Below, in pieces: positions 30,248-41,360 of a DNA stretch of 64,000 nt (position 1 is its first letter; every line of letters starts with the position of its first letter). Origin of the DNA: Bodo saltans (Eukaryota; Euglenozoa; Kinetoplastea; Eubodonida; Bodonidae). The notes under the pieces were generated by a model. That model was not told the origin of the DNA, did not search any database, and saw nothing but the letters and a program-made list of their open reading frames with translations. Location: the NCBI GenBank assembly GCA_001460835.1, contig CYKH01000450.1, positions 5,564 through 69,563 of the forward strand, given 5' to 3'. Both the position numbers and the translations under genes were made by a program.

Positions 30248-33200
30248 GTCTAATATCTCGTTGATTGCCGTCTCGAATGTTGTGTATCAAGAATTCCAAC
30301 GTGGGTTTTGTTACGAGCGCCTAGGCGGGGACATGATCGTGTTAGCTGCAATGACGATCCCCTTCACCATTTACTTCGCGCATCTCCGTGTAGTGATCAC
30401 GGCAATGTTCCTTCAACTGAGTGCATTCATCGCAGCAAATGTTGTCGTCACCATCTCGATGCGACATGCAGCAATGGAGACCTTTCAAGATATCACAATA
30501 ATTTCTGGATCCGCATTTTACCGGACGACGATGGCGGTTGTACTCGATGAAAGAACCGCTTTGGTCATGTTTCGCTCTGTGATTCTTTGCCTTGTCGCTA
30601 TCGCCGTGTTTTTGATGGCCTGGAAAAGGGACGAAGTGATTCGCGCAGACTATCGTGGCATTGCAAAGTTACTCCAAGAATCTCAACAAGGCTCGAAGTT
30701 GTATGAAACATTGGCTCAGCAAACCACCGCCACACTCCCTACCCATGTCGTTCGTCGGCTTTTGCTGATGCAGCGCGTTCGAGATTTTGTTCCCCACGCC
30801 GGAATCATGGCGTTCGGTATCTCTTCCTTTCCTGTCCTTTGTGCTCACTACAGCTGCAGTGAAGTCGTCGAAGCCCTCAATGGTCTGTTCTCCATCTTAG
30901 ACCAAGAGTTGAACGATCATCCTGATGTGACAAAGATGCAAACGCTTGGTGATTTATTCATTGCTGTGTGTGGAATTTCATGGGAAGTTGCTGACGTGGA
31001 AACGGATGAGAATCGTAACGACTCCGATGACAATGGTGGCTCTAGAATTTGCGCACCAGATCACGATCAACGCCCTACACTCGCCGCCATCGAGCTAAAT
31101 CGATACGCAATGGTGGTTCACAGTGCATGCGTAGCGTCGACGATCATCACACGTTTCGAAACGTCCTTCACCATTGCACTGCACAGCGGTCCTATCACCG
31201 CCACGACGTTTGGTAAGTCCGCAGCGTACGTCTGCGTTGGGTCAGGGATGAGTGAGTGCATTAACGCACTTCGATCCTCCACGATGTTCCCTGCTCAGGT
31301 GGCCGCCTCAACTCTTCCCGGAGGGTCCCAACTCCCCTCTCGTCCACGAGCCTCACTTGGCGGTGTTGTCATCACAACTCCTACGTTTCGTCAGCTTCTT
31401 GATAACGCCCCAGCGATGCTGCAAAACTCTCATAAAAGCAAAACGAGATTTCAGAAGCGCGCTGATAATTTACCCGTTGCTTTGCGCCTCGAAGAACTCC
31501 GAAGACTTCAACAAGTCTTCCGAGAGGGCGCAGCAGATCCTGGAATGGACGGCGACGAGGGAAGCATTTCGGTGAAAAACGCAAATCGTAAACCATCACC
31601 AGGAATTTCTTCCTCGACCGCTCGGCATCAATCTACTGTGACGACAATAGAAATGTTTGCTACTTCGACCTTTGACATGAAGTCCAAAAGTGACTCAAGT
31701 AACAACGGAACTTCATCGCGGCTGCAATCAGCTGCCTCGATAAAACAGTCAAAGCCGTCGGATGTGTGGATGCCCCGGAAATCTACAGGAAGTGTGAAAT
31801 TGTTCTGTGACGCATCGTACGCCAGCGACGAAACCGAATTGCAGTTTCAGCAATTCTGCACAGAGATCGGCGAAGACAGCGTGATTGCACGATGGGGCTT
31901 TGCGTTCGACGGATCCATCCACACCGTAATTGTTGTGTGCGTGCTCGTCTTTTACAGCCACCACATGAGGGATAGCGCACTTCAAGCTTTTCTTGGGCTT
32001 GGATTTTGTGTGTTAGCCGCGGCCATTCCATGGACGAGGACTATGATGGATTTCTATGGCAGAGTTCCTGCAAGTACGCTGGACTCCAAACATAGCTCCT
32101 TGCAGCGAAGAGGTGCAGCAGGTCTATCTCACCAACAACAACAGCATCGGCGCACGCCGGCCTCGTCATCTGCTGCAAGTGAATCGCATGTTGTTGACAA
32201 ACGCTGTGTTCGAGGAAGCATGAAGCTTCCATGGTACATCTCTCTCGCAGCCGCAGTTGCCGCTCAGTTCATCCTGCCACACAGTTGGACTGCGAGTTGG
32301 TGCGCGGTCTTCTTGGCGACGATGTTGCTGTGGCGTTGCGCGCTACCTCTCGTGGCGAGCCAGCCACACATTATGATTTTAGTGGACTCACTGGTTGTGT
32401 GTGTGCCGCTCACAGGAGTTAAGATCGCACGAATATTCTGGTTCGTCAATGATGCAGGGCAACGTTTGTTTCCGCTTGACGACAACCTCTCCGCAGCGGC
32501 GCAAAACATCGTGAATAACGACCATGGGCCGCTCGTTGCAATGATTGTGCAATCAGCGTGGACCCTTTTAGTGGTGTTGCCAATTTTTATGTGGATCACT
32601 CGAGTAGCTCGGCAAGAAAATCATCGGCAAATGTTCGAGCGTCGCCGACGCGCGGCTATCGATATGGAACTCATTGAACGCCAGCGCGAAACGCTTCAGC
32701 AACACATCCGAAGTGTTATCCCCCTCCATATGCAAAATCGTTTTGAAGACTTTCAAAAGCACGGAATGCTCGCGGATGACGGGAATGACACTATCGATCC
32801 GTGGCGAGGAACTTGGTTTGCTACCAACGTGCAAGAGACGCCTCTGCTCGTGATTGAGCTAGCATCGGTACCTTTAGGAGATCACAGCGTTATGCAGCAA
32901 TCTACTTCGGTCGGTAGTCAGAGCAGAATTGGCCGAGAGGGAGGGCGGGATCATAAACAACTGGTCATGGAGCTGGAAGAGGCTCATCGCCGCGTGGACT
33001 CTGTCCTAAGCATGATGACTTCGGTGTGCAAAGCAAAGTCTGCTGGGGACGTCATCATCTTGATGGGTTCTGAAAACGACGAAGAGGCCGTCCGTGCAAT
33101 GAAGTTGATGGAATGTGCGGCGGCTTTACAGCGAACGTTCGGACCCAACAACTCAGGTCCGAAGATAGTTCTGAACAGCGGCCCTGCTGTGGGAGCAGTG

Positions 33201-34511
33201 ATTGGTTCAGATCGACTTACGTTCGAACTTTTCGGAGAAGCGGTGTCAACTTCAATGGAACTGCTCCATGCAATGCCAATGAGCGGTGTGGTCGCAACGC
33301 AACGATTCATCATGTTGTACCACCAGCTACAACAAGCCGCACTATTGCCATGCTTTCCTTCGAAACTGCACCATCACCAACACCAACAAGTTGGTGACAC
33401 TCCTCAGTTGCCCTACTGCCCACCAGATGCATCCGTGGCGTTTCCAGACTCCTCCCAGAGTGTATTTCCCACGCCACGTCATCACCACATGAACGACACG
33501 GTGCTTGCTGCTGGGATGGAGGGAGCATCTCCGTTGATTAGTCAACACGATGGCAGTAGTGTCGTAGATCTGGGATTCCGTTTGTACCTCTCCATCACTG
33601 GTGGAGTGTTCGGATCGGGAAGTGCATCCATCGCCCCTCCGCGCAACGGAGGAGCTGTGGAAAGCGGAAGCCTGCGAGTTGCACATCACGCGGCATCCGC
33701 TGCGGTAGCTGGCGGGCATATCACTGCTTCGTCACTGCCGACATTCGGCGAAGGCTCGCCAGCTGCTGCGACGACGACTAGTGGGGAATTCAGGCAAGGA
33801 GGCGGCACTGGTGACAGTACCAGTGCAATTGCTGATGCAAGCGTCACGATGTTGCTCGTCCCAATTCGCCCAGAAGCAAAGGTTTCCACCACGCCCTCCT
33901 CCAAACACGCAGTGGATACTCCAACAGTCATGGGCCAGCCCATTGCGCAGAATCCACTGTGCTCAGCGACTGCCGAGCCTCGAAAGCGAGGATCTATTTC
34001 ACCTGCATTCAGTGACGCAGAGGAAGGCAGCGGCTCCAGTGCATCTCAGCACATCTGTGGGCCACCCAGCAGGGAACCTTCACCACTCGGTAGCAACCAG
34101 GGTGAAGGTCGGGAGGAGCAGGAAGGAAGAGGAGCAGTCAATCCTCCTTCTGCGTTGTTGATAGATGGGACGAATGATGGCTTCCTTCCGTCCGCGTTAC
34201 CACCTTTAGTGGTCGTCGATTCACTTGGACTAGCACTTGCCATTCCACCTAAGATTGCTATGGCGCTTCCTCGTGGTGTGCTAGCAACAAATAGCCACCA
34301 ACCACACATAGCGCAGCAGCAGCACGCCCACCACCGCCAACAACGGGTGCATCATCGACATGAGCATACTCTGTCAAATGGGCTTCATGTTGCAATCGGG
34401 CAACACGACCACACACTGGGAAGTGATGTGCAAATTGGCGCGTTGCAGTTGTGGAAGGTACGTGGCTGTGGGACGATCGCGCTTCACACCATTCACCTCA
34501 GCTTCGTTTAG
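30248..34511 (+). CDS. Multi-pass protein with two cyclase-homology domains (6TM-C1-6TM-C2 type, 5' partial)
   Basis: About 1420 residues are visible and the N-terminus is in the gap. Order: part of a first membrane cluster (GDMIVLAAMTIPFTIYFAHL, then several helices); a class III nucleotidyl-cyclase-like domain C1 (~30790-31290; KMQTLGDLFIAVCGI); a linker; a second membrane cluster (~31900-32600); C2 (~32810-33320; KIVLNSGPAVGAVIGSDRL, FELFGEAVSTSMEL); and a long Ser/Gly/His-rich tail. This is the topology of animal membrane adenylyl cyclases, not of trypanosome receptor cyclases, which have one TM and one domain. In C1 the first metal Asp is replaced (AFGISSF where FADIxGF is expected) and the second is kept. 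In C2 the catalytic Asn/Arg pair is absent. Cyclase activity is doubtful; nucleotide sensing is possible. Confidence 0.75.
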
Positions 34512-35143
34512 TGCAAAATTCACCAACCTCTTAAAAAGCGTTTGGAAACAGCAAACAAAAAAAAAAAGGAATGACGAAAGGAAAAAAAAAGAACAATCGA
34601 ATTGAATGGGAGAGCCAATCTAAGAACTTAGTGCTATTCTTGCACGAGAGACAATGACAGCACTCTTCCATCCCCATTGGCCTGTCGAAGACACATCTCT
34701 TTCCCCTTTTTATTTGTATTTTTCTGGCCATGTCACACCAAAAACTCGAACACGAATGAGTGGGTGGTAAAATTTGGTCAATGCGCAGAGTAGTCGCCAT
34801 TCATACTACACAGCAGCTCTCGCAAACAAGCAAACACAAAAAAAAATATTTCTATCTCACACAACTCACCTTCACCCTCTCTTCGCAGCATTCCTCGACG
34901 CCCTTCCTCCCCGCGCAACCACCCCTCGAGCAGTTAACTTTCAAGCTCTCGTTCTCGTACATTGTTGTGCTCTTGTGATGAATTCCGAATTTGAGTGAGT
35001 AGCTTGTCGTCGCTTTGCTTTTCTCTTTTTCTGTAGAGTGAAAGTTCCGGAAACGTTCGCCGGGCACTCGCACAAGTATCTTCTTACCCAAAGAAGAAGA
35101 AGAGGTTGATAACACAACAAAAAAGATATCCCCCCAGGGAAAT
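34512..35143 (+). other. Spacer between the two cyclase-like genes
   Basis: 632 bp without a gene. A/G-rich sequence at 34550-34600 follows the stop. A strong pyrimidine tract with CTGTAG at 35014-35036 is a likely trans-splice acceptor, giving a leader of ~108 bases. Confidence 0.5.
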
Positions 35144-38100
35144 ATGGAAAGCCAATATCCTCAAACAAGCAATGGGGGCACTAACAGCTGTGCCACGAAC
35201 CCCCTCGTGGATATGATACTCAGATCACGCACCCCCTCAACTCTCTGTGACGGCGAAAGCGGCGATGGCCGAATCGATGAAGCGGTAGTCGCTCCTCAGC
35301 ACCAAGAAAGAGAACTACCTCAGCAGCCTATCATCACCGATAACAATAACGTGAAAGATTTTCACCAAAACAACCGACAAAAAGGAGAAGAAGCGGCATC
35401 AACATACCACTCACGCAGCCACGCCACCAGATCTTCGGCTTCAAACCAGTCGCAAACTGTCGAAGCCACAGCGCTCGCAAAAATTCGAAGCATCATGTGT
35501 GGGCTTCAAGATCAGCGCTGGGTGCCGACTTACATTCCATTTCTCTCCGATCGAATGATCTTCGAATTGTTTTGGCCAACACTTAGTCCCCCTCCCACCC
35601 AATCGGATTTGGAAACAGTTCCGTCTCAACAGCAACCTTCAGATCTGATGCGAGACATCAAACCTGTGCTGGATACAAGATGCAGAGCGGCTCTGTCTTC
35701 CTTACCCCCGCAGTCTAGTACGAACCACGCATCAGCAGATACGACGTTCTGGCTGAGGCACGATGCAATCTCGATGAGGTTCGACGATCAAAGTGCGGAA
35801 GGTGAGTTCTGTGTTCACCAATACCGCCACCGGCTCCGCGGAGCTGTGCTAGCAATTTGCATTGTGACTGTTATAGCTGTCAATATGGCCCGGTCACAAA
35901 ATCTCAAAAATAGTTGGCGAATCCATCACAGCGATGCTGGTCAAAGGTCAAGAGTGGATCCAAGTATTGCAACCATCTGCAGCATTATTCCAATCATGTC
36001 ATTGACGTGCCTCGCGGTCGTTTTCGTCGGACTCTCCCGATTGTTTCACCGCCACGACACAGGCGTTCAACAACTTTCTCGGGAACGCTTGAGAACTTGT
36101 GTTGCAATTCAAGAAATATGCATTTGCATTGCGATGTGTCTTTTTGTACCGAACATTGGCACCATCATAGTCACAGAATGGTGGTGCCCTGTTGTTCATT
36201 CAGAGGAAGCCAAAATTATTCACTGCATCAGCAACCTGGGCTACACATCAATGACATTCATCATGATGCTTATCGTCCCAATCATTGTGTTCCCAATTCG
36301 GTTTGCTGCGATGCTGCTGTTGTATGTCGCAATGATAAGTGAGCTCCTGATTATCATTTTCTTTCTGTTCAATGATGACGCAGTCGCGATGGTAACTGCA
36401 AAGCACCGCAGCCAGCCCAGTAGCAGCGTAGCGTTGTGTCGAATTGTTTTATGCATCCTCACTGCCTGCTGGCTCTTGTTTCTCAAGTGGAAGCTTGAGA
36501 AAGTGGAACGTTTAGAATTTGCCATGGCGTGCAAATTGGAGGCGACTAGTTTAGAACTTCGACACCTTCGTCAAACGCTAGGCGACCAAATCACAACTGC
36601 AGTCCCTACTTTTGTGGCTCGACGCCTCATCAGTGGACAATCTGTGCGCCAAGATAACGCGCATGCGGTGATCTTGATAGCAGGGATGGTGGATGTCGTC
36701 TCATTTATGCGCACTGCTGGACCTGCCGATGTCGTCACCTTGCTGAACCGCATTTTCTTCGCCCTCGATCAGTGCGTCAATGATCCGAATGTCCGTAGTG
36801 CCAACATTGAAAAGATGCAAACGATCGGTGACACGTACGTGTGTGTCTTTGGGTTGCACTCTCAAAGACTCCCGTATGAGTATGAAATGTTTGCAGCTGC
36901 TCCTGTTATGCGTCAGTTGGCAACGAATATGCTGTTTCTCACTACTGCGGTGTCGCCATTGTCAATCGGGCTTCACGTTGGTCAAGCAACTGGTGTTGTC
37001 CTTGGGAAGAGCCTGACATACGTTGCTGTAGGGAGTGGTATTCGTGAATGTATGCTGCTCATGCGTCGAGCAAAGCGACGAGGCACACACTCGTCGCCGG
37101 ACTTTGAAGAAGCTCTCAATGCAGCTACTCTTGTCGATCCGATGCTGAATTTTGCTCACGAAACGCAGTCACAATCAGAAGATCATCACCAACACGACCG
37201 CATTGCTGCTCCGTCACAGTTAGGAATCGACGAGATGGCAGAACTTGGAAAATTTCAAGGTCTTAACGTTCAGCCATCAAGCAGCAATGAATCGAACACC
37301 GATGGTGACACAAAGAATGTCAACTACGAGATGATGTGCAGCGTCGCAAGCCCATGCTTCAACGACCCCGATCTTGAAGCTGAGTACATCAATAGCCTTC
37401 TGGAAGTTGCAACACCAGACCACACTTCTGTCCAACGTAATTTCAACATCGCTCCTACATTTGTCAAGGATGTTTATGGGGCAGCGCACCGAACTGTCTA
37501 CATTGGAGCAGCTGCAGTGACAATCATCAACATCGTTGTGTTCTTGGTGATGGATATCCCGTGCCAGAGCTATCTTGACGGTGTTGGGGCTCTTGATGAG
37601 CCTTGTGGCGCCATCCTCGGACTATGGAGTGTTGCGGCTGTTGTCGCGCTAATTGCTCATCACATTGAAAAACTCCATCTGCTGGAATTATGGCTCCCAA
37701 ACTTGAATTCGCGATCATGGTGCAGAAGTGGAATTCTTATTTTCATCCTCGCGTTGCACATTATTGGATATGTGTTCCTCAGCTCGTCCAGCTTTTTGCT
37801 CCACAATGTCCTTTCTGACATTGCTCTCATTGGTGTGGTGTCACTAAGCCGCACCACCACGAACCCACTGGGAACTGTTCTGCAGGATGTCATTCTTCTT
37901 GTGGTGCCCATGATGGCGATTCAATTTCGATTGATAAGCAGCGCACAAAATGATTCAGATTATGACAACATTTCACAGTCGCAGTCAGGTGCAGGTGGTG
38001 GAGGCCATGATGATGGAATGTACCTGACGTACTCAGATAGGAAAGCGATTGCAAGATCTTGGGTCATCGCCTTGGCTATGTTTGTCGTTCTGGACATCGC

Positions 38101-39166
38101 ATTCCGATACCTGTCCGACCTCGACCGAAGGCAGCGTTTTGCCACAAGGCACTCGTTGAGTGTAGAAACCAAACAATTGGAACTTCAGCGCGCAACAATG
38201 GCTCAATTCGTGGACTCCATTGTCCCAAAGTTCGCTTCAGATGCCTTTCAACAATTCATCATCCACCACCAATCTCACAAGCGTCGTGGAAGAGACTTTG
38301 TGCATCCGTGGCTTGGGAGTTGGTTCGCAACGAAGGTGATGGACCTTCCTGTTATTGTCCTCCAAATTGCAACACCAATTGAGACCGTCGGCTGCTCGCG
38401 TGAGCATTGTCAAACCATGCATCAGCAACAGCAGCAGCAAAATCCCCCGCAGCAGCCCCACAATGAACTTGAAATCAAACTTTCTCCAACAGCTGAACGG
38501 GTTGGGGCGTTATCGGACACAAATGCCAACTCAAGCCGCAGCAAGCGGCACAGCTTTTCTTCTTTGGTCAATCCACTGGCGTCCACCGACTCAGAGTACA
38601 CTTCCGTCCCAGCATCTAAGTTTCAGCCAGGGCTCACCTCATCCGAAGACTGCACGGTCGAGCAGCGAGGTTACTTGGAGAGGCTGCAGTACGTACACGG
38701 AGTGATTGATCGAGTCGTTGGATCAGAAGCATTTCGTGCAACTGTGTGCAAAGCAAAATCTTCTGGTGATGTCGTCATTTTCACGACAACATGCGTTGAA
38801 GAAGACGCGACGAGAACACCAACGCTTCTCCAATGCGCAATGGAGATGATGCGTAATTTTGCTGGTGGTCCATGTGGTCCTCGCGTGGTGCTAAACAGCG
38901 GACTGGTAGTGGGCGCAGTCATCGGCACCGACCGACTTACATTTGAATTATTTGGCGAGGCAGTCGCAACGTCCCTTGAGCTACTGGAGGCGATGCACCA
39001 TCAAAGCTTGATTGTGACGGATCGAGTGGCTCAAGAGCTGCTCCACTGCCATCAGCGAGTGGGAGGAGACCCTTTGAATGCCCCGCCTTCATTCGGGGCC
39101 TCAGCAATCTGGAGAATACGAGGGGGTCAAGGCGTAGTTCGCGTTCACCACGTAACTCTTACTTGA
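35144..39166 (+). CDS. Multi-pass protein with two cyclase-homology domains (6TM-C1-6TM-C2), full length
   Basis: The protein has 1340 residues, paralogous to the previous gene. After a ~220-residue hydrophilic N-terminus there are six hydrophobic helices (from LAICIVTVIAVNMA to IVLCILTACWLLFL). Then comes C1 (~36660-37070), with both metal-binding aspartates in MVDVVSFM and EKMQTIGDTYVCVFG. A second set of six helices follows (TVYIGAAAVTIINIVVFLV to WVIALAMFVVLDIAF), then C2 (~38300-39050). C2 keeps the lysine block VCKAKSSGD and VVLNSGLVVGAVIGTDRL. At the position of the transition-state Asn/Arg it reads FELFGEAVATSLEL, so that pair is missing. C1 has VGSGIRECMLL there, also without it. The fold and layout are those of mammalian membrane adenylyl cyclases. 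Whether it makes cAMP is unclear. Confidence 0.8.
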   Translation: MESQYPQTSNGGTNSCATNPLVDMILRSRTPSTLCDGESGDGRIDEAVVAPQHQERELPQQPIITDNNNVKDFHQNNRQKGEEAASTYHSRSHATRSSASNQSQTVEATALAKIRSIMCGLQDQRWVPTYIPFLSDRMIFELFWPTLSPPPTQSDLETVPSQQQPSDLMRDIKPVLDTRCRAALSSLPPQSSTNHASADTTFWLRHDAISMRFDDQSAEGEFCVHQYRHRLRGAVLAICIVTVIAVNMARSQNLKNSWRIHHSDAGQRSRVDPSIATICSIIPIMSLTCLAVVFVGLSRLFHRHDTGVQQLSRERLRTCVAIQEICICIAMCLFVPNIGTIIVTEWWCPVVHSEEAKIIHCISNLGYTSMTFIMMLIVPIIVFPIRFAAMLLLYVAMISELLIIIFFLFNDDAVAMVTAKHRSQPSSSVALCRIVLCILTACWLLFLKWKLEKVERLEFAMACKLEATSLELRHLRQTLGDQITTAVPTFVARRLISGQSVRQDNAHAVILIAGMVDVVSFMRTAGPADVVTLLNRIFFALDQCVNDPNVRSANIEKMQTIGDTYVCVFGLHSQRLPYEYEMFAAAPVMRQLATNMLFLTTAVSPLSIGLHVGQATGVVLGKSLTYVAVGSGIRECMLLMRRAKRRGTHSSPDFEEALNAATLVDPMLNFAHETQSQSEDHHQHDRIAAPSQLGIDEMAELGKFQGLNVQPSSSNESNTDGDTKNVNYEMMCSVASPCFNDPDLEAEYINSLLEVATPDHTSVQRNFNIAPTFVKDVYGAAHRTVYIGAAAVTIINIVVFLVMDIPCQSYLDGVGALDEPCGAILGLWSVAAVVALIAHHIEKLHLLELWLPNLNSRSWCRSGILIFILALHIIGYVFLSSSSFLLHNVLSDIALIGVVSLSRTTTNPLGTVLQDVILLVVPMMAIQFRLISSAQNDSDYDNISQSQSGAGGGGHDDGMYLTYSDRKAIARSWVIALAMFVVLDIAFRYLSDLDRRQRFATRHSLSVETKQLELQRATMAQFVDSIVPKFASDAFQQFIIHHQSHKRRGRDFVHPWLGSWFATKVMDLPVIVLQIATPIETVGCSREHCQTMHQQQQQQNPPQQPHNELEIKLSPTAERVGALSDTNANSSRSKRHSFSSLVNPLASTDSEYTSVPASKFQPGLTSSEDCTVEQRGYLERLQYVHGVIDRVVGSEAFRATVCKAKSSGDVVIFTTTCVEEDATRTPTLLQCAMEMMRNFAGGPCGPRVVLNSGLVVGAVIGTDRLTFELFGEAVATSLELLEAMHHQSLIVTDRVAQELLHCHQRVGGDPLNAPPSFGASAIWRIRGGQGVVRVHHVTLT

Positions 39167-39437
39167 ACATGTTTGTGTTCGGTTGTGAAAGAGAATTCTC
39201 CTCTCCTCGAGTGTGTGTAAGTGTGTGAAAATTGATTGGATGTTGTTTCTGTGAATTTCGCGTACCTTATATTGCTTCAAAAATTTCGTGGTTTCCTTTT
39301 TGGGTAGTTTCCCACCATGGTGTCGTTTGTGGAAATTTCCAATTTTGTTTAAACGTTCCCTTTGCCATAATCTGAGAAATTTGTATTTTTCCCCAAATTT
39401 GTACACCTATTCCAGGCAACCAGACAGCAGACACACA

Positions 39438-40331
39438 ATGCGAAGGCATGGAATGATGGCGGGTCTAACAAGTCATGCGTATTTCACCTCGAATTGGGCT
39501 TGCAGTACGTCGTTGTCCTACCTTAGCCCAACGCTCGATGTCGCTGGGAAATCGCTCCTATATAACCATGATTGGAACACCAACACCAACACCACCGCTG
39601 CTGAGGAATTATTGCCAGAAAAGGACCCCCAGCGTAGTGAACTTGTGTGGGATAGCAACCATCTTTGCGTCAATAGTAGCAGTGTTGAGGATACCGATTT
39701 GTACTTCATGTGCAAAGAGTTCCCCCCGCCTTCATACTTATCGTCGTTGTTTGAAACTTCTACTGACCTTGATAGAGAAATCGAAGCCCTGCATTCTGCG
39801 AGAAAGAGTTCATATGTTCTTCATTATGAAGGTTGCTGGCACCCAAGCACAAAGGGAGCTCAATTCAAGCCTCTCAACAAGTTCGAGATATTGCAACACG
39901 GTAACAGTTTCCCGCTGTTGCTAAACATTGAGCAGCAGCAACGAGACCAGAGTTGGGAGCAATTGGAAGACGAGCTCAGGAATTATTATCGCCGTGAAGG
40001 CGCTCATCGTAGAGTCGTACGCACTTCAACGCACGAACGGCTTGAGCTTGTATTGCGTGGACACACAAAACGGCTTCCTTCACGTCTTTTTCTCTCGATG
40101 AACTCGGTCGAATTGATGAAATTATCGCTAGTACCAAATGCGCGATGGTACATTTACGACAGAAATGCTCACGATGGGCTTAGAAAATCGCAGCGCACGG
40201 TACTCTCGCGGAAGAAAAAAGGTTCATCAGTGCGAAACGATGATCATTCCCTACCAGAACTTTCTTCACCTAAACAGTATTCCTTAACATTAGATGAGCT
40301 TCACTTGTTGGGAGGCGGCGGTAAGATGTAA
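39438..40331 (+). CDS. Unknown protein, 297 residues
   Basis: I do not recognise the family. The frame runs from ATG 39438 (MRRHGMMAGLTSHAYFTSNW) to 40331; upstream in-frame sequence has no ATG. The N-terminus is basic and lacks acidic residues for ~45 positions, so a mitochondrial presequence is possible. The central part, with SYVLHYEGCWHPSTKG and WEQLEDELRNYYRREGAHRR, looks globular and charged. The C-terminus is basic (SRKKKGSS). It is followed closely by a second unknown gene with a similar basic start. A kinetoplastid-specific mitochondrial protein, for example a mitoribosome component, is one possibility, but nothing in the sequence proves it. Confidence 0.55.
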   Translation: MRRHGMMAGLTSHAYFTSNWACSTSLSYLSPTLDVAGKSLLYNHDWNTNTNTTAAEELLPEKDPQRSELVWDSNHLCVNSSSVEDTDLYFMCKEFPPPSYLSSLFETSTDLDREIEALHSARKSSYVLHYEGCWHPSTKGAQFKPLNKFEILQHGNSFPLLLNIEQQQRDQSWEQLEDELRNYYRREGAHRRVVRTSTHERLELVLRGHTKRLPSRLFLSMNSVELMKLSLVPNARWYIYDRNAHDGLRKSQRTVLSRKKKGSSVRNDDHSLPELSSPKQYSLTLDELHLLGGGGKM

Positions 40332-40458
40332 CACCAATCAAATTAAACTGAACGAAGTCCAATTAAATGCTCAGAATACGTGTACTTATGGGAAACGTGT
40401 CAATTTTTTGGGTTTCTTGATAAAGAGGCTGAGGAATTGTCGTGAAAGGGGAGCAGAA

Positions 40459-41196
40459 ATGCAGAAAATTCCTCCAGTTGACTGTCTACGGCACTCCATG
40501 TCGACAGCAATGCCGTCATCGGTGTTGCAAGTGCATCGCCACGCATTCTCAGGGGAACTATTCCCAGTGCAAATTCAATGTGAACTCTCGAAATTCATGG
40601 TCACGCATCGAATCGAAAATCTCCCTCCTTTGTGGATTCCCACTTCGTCGTTAGAGCAATACGGCCCTTTGCTACCCAACTGCCTTCCACCAGCCACAGT
40701 AGTCGTACACGCTCAAAAGAAATTGCCGCTGGTAGTTTTCACGGAGCTACCAGAGGATGCAAGAGAATGGCTCACAAGAGAGTATTCATTCCGTTCGAAA
40801 TGTCCAGCCTTCGAGCGCGCCGGCTCAGCGAGTGCAAGGAAAAATCATTCAGTTGTCAGTGTGCTTGAGTATGAAGATAGGGGAGATAACAAAGTGCCAG
40901 GAATTGTTTGGAAGCAGTACAATCCATGGCGAGTGACAAAGGATGATGTTCAAGACCATAATATGAAACTTGGTAACGAATCAGCTGCAGCAACCGCCAC
41001 CAATGTTGCTGGTGTACCGTCCAAATCAAACCGCATTGTTTGCACTGCTGGCACCTCGTTGGTAGATTTACATGCTCTTGAATACATTGGGGTGAATTTC
41101 AAACCAGCAAGCAGCAACGAATGGATTCTTCTCAAGGAAGCGGCTCTCAACAAATTCTACCATTGCTCCTCCATCCAGAAATGGACTCGAACATGA
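40459..41196 (+). CDS. Unknown protein, 245 residues
   Basis: I do not recognise the family. ATG 40459 (MQKIPPVDCLRHSMSTAMPS) is preferred because the frame's earlier ATG at 40294 overlaps the previous gene. The N-terminus is short, basic and hydrophobic, compatible with mitochondrial import. The rest appears globular, with PPLWIPTSSLEQYGPLLPN, LPLVVFTELPEDAREWLTRE and a C-terminal NEWILLKEAALNKFYHCSS. Only ~127 bases separate it from the preceding unknown gene. The two may share a cellular compartment, but function cannot be inferred. Confidence 0.5.
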   Translation: MQKIPPVDCLRHSMSTAMPSSVLQVHRHAFSGELFPVQIQCELSKFMVTHRIENLPPLWIPTSSLEQYGPLLPNCLPPATVVVHAQKKLPLVVFTELPEDAREWLTREYSFRSKCPAFERAGSASARKNHSVVSVLEYEDRGDNKVPGIVWKQYNPWRVTKDDVQDHNMKLGNESAAATATNVAGVPSKSNRIVCTAGTSLVDLHALEYIGVNFKPASSNEWILLKEAALNKFYHCSSIQKWTRT

Positions 41197-41360
41197 ACCC
41201 CTTTTTCGTTCTCAAAAAAAAAAAAAAAAGGAGAGGGATAATTAATGTTGGTCGAAATCTTAACTGAAAAAATATTCTCTCGTCAAACATAGCCGATAAA
41301 GCCATTTTTTGAAGTCACAATTTTCCATCGTATGTGTTGTCCTTTCTGTACAGTTCAGCA

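Noticed and set aside
29871-30299. Frame spanning the second N run on the - strand
   Set aside because: Most of it is N, and the rest opposes the + strand cyclase-like gene.
30248-39166. Cyclase-like genes as ordinary trypanosomatid receptor adenylyl cyclases
   Set aside because: Those have a large extracellular domain, one TM helix and one catalytic domain; here there are two membrane blocks and two domains.
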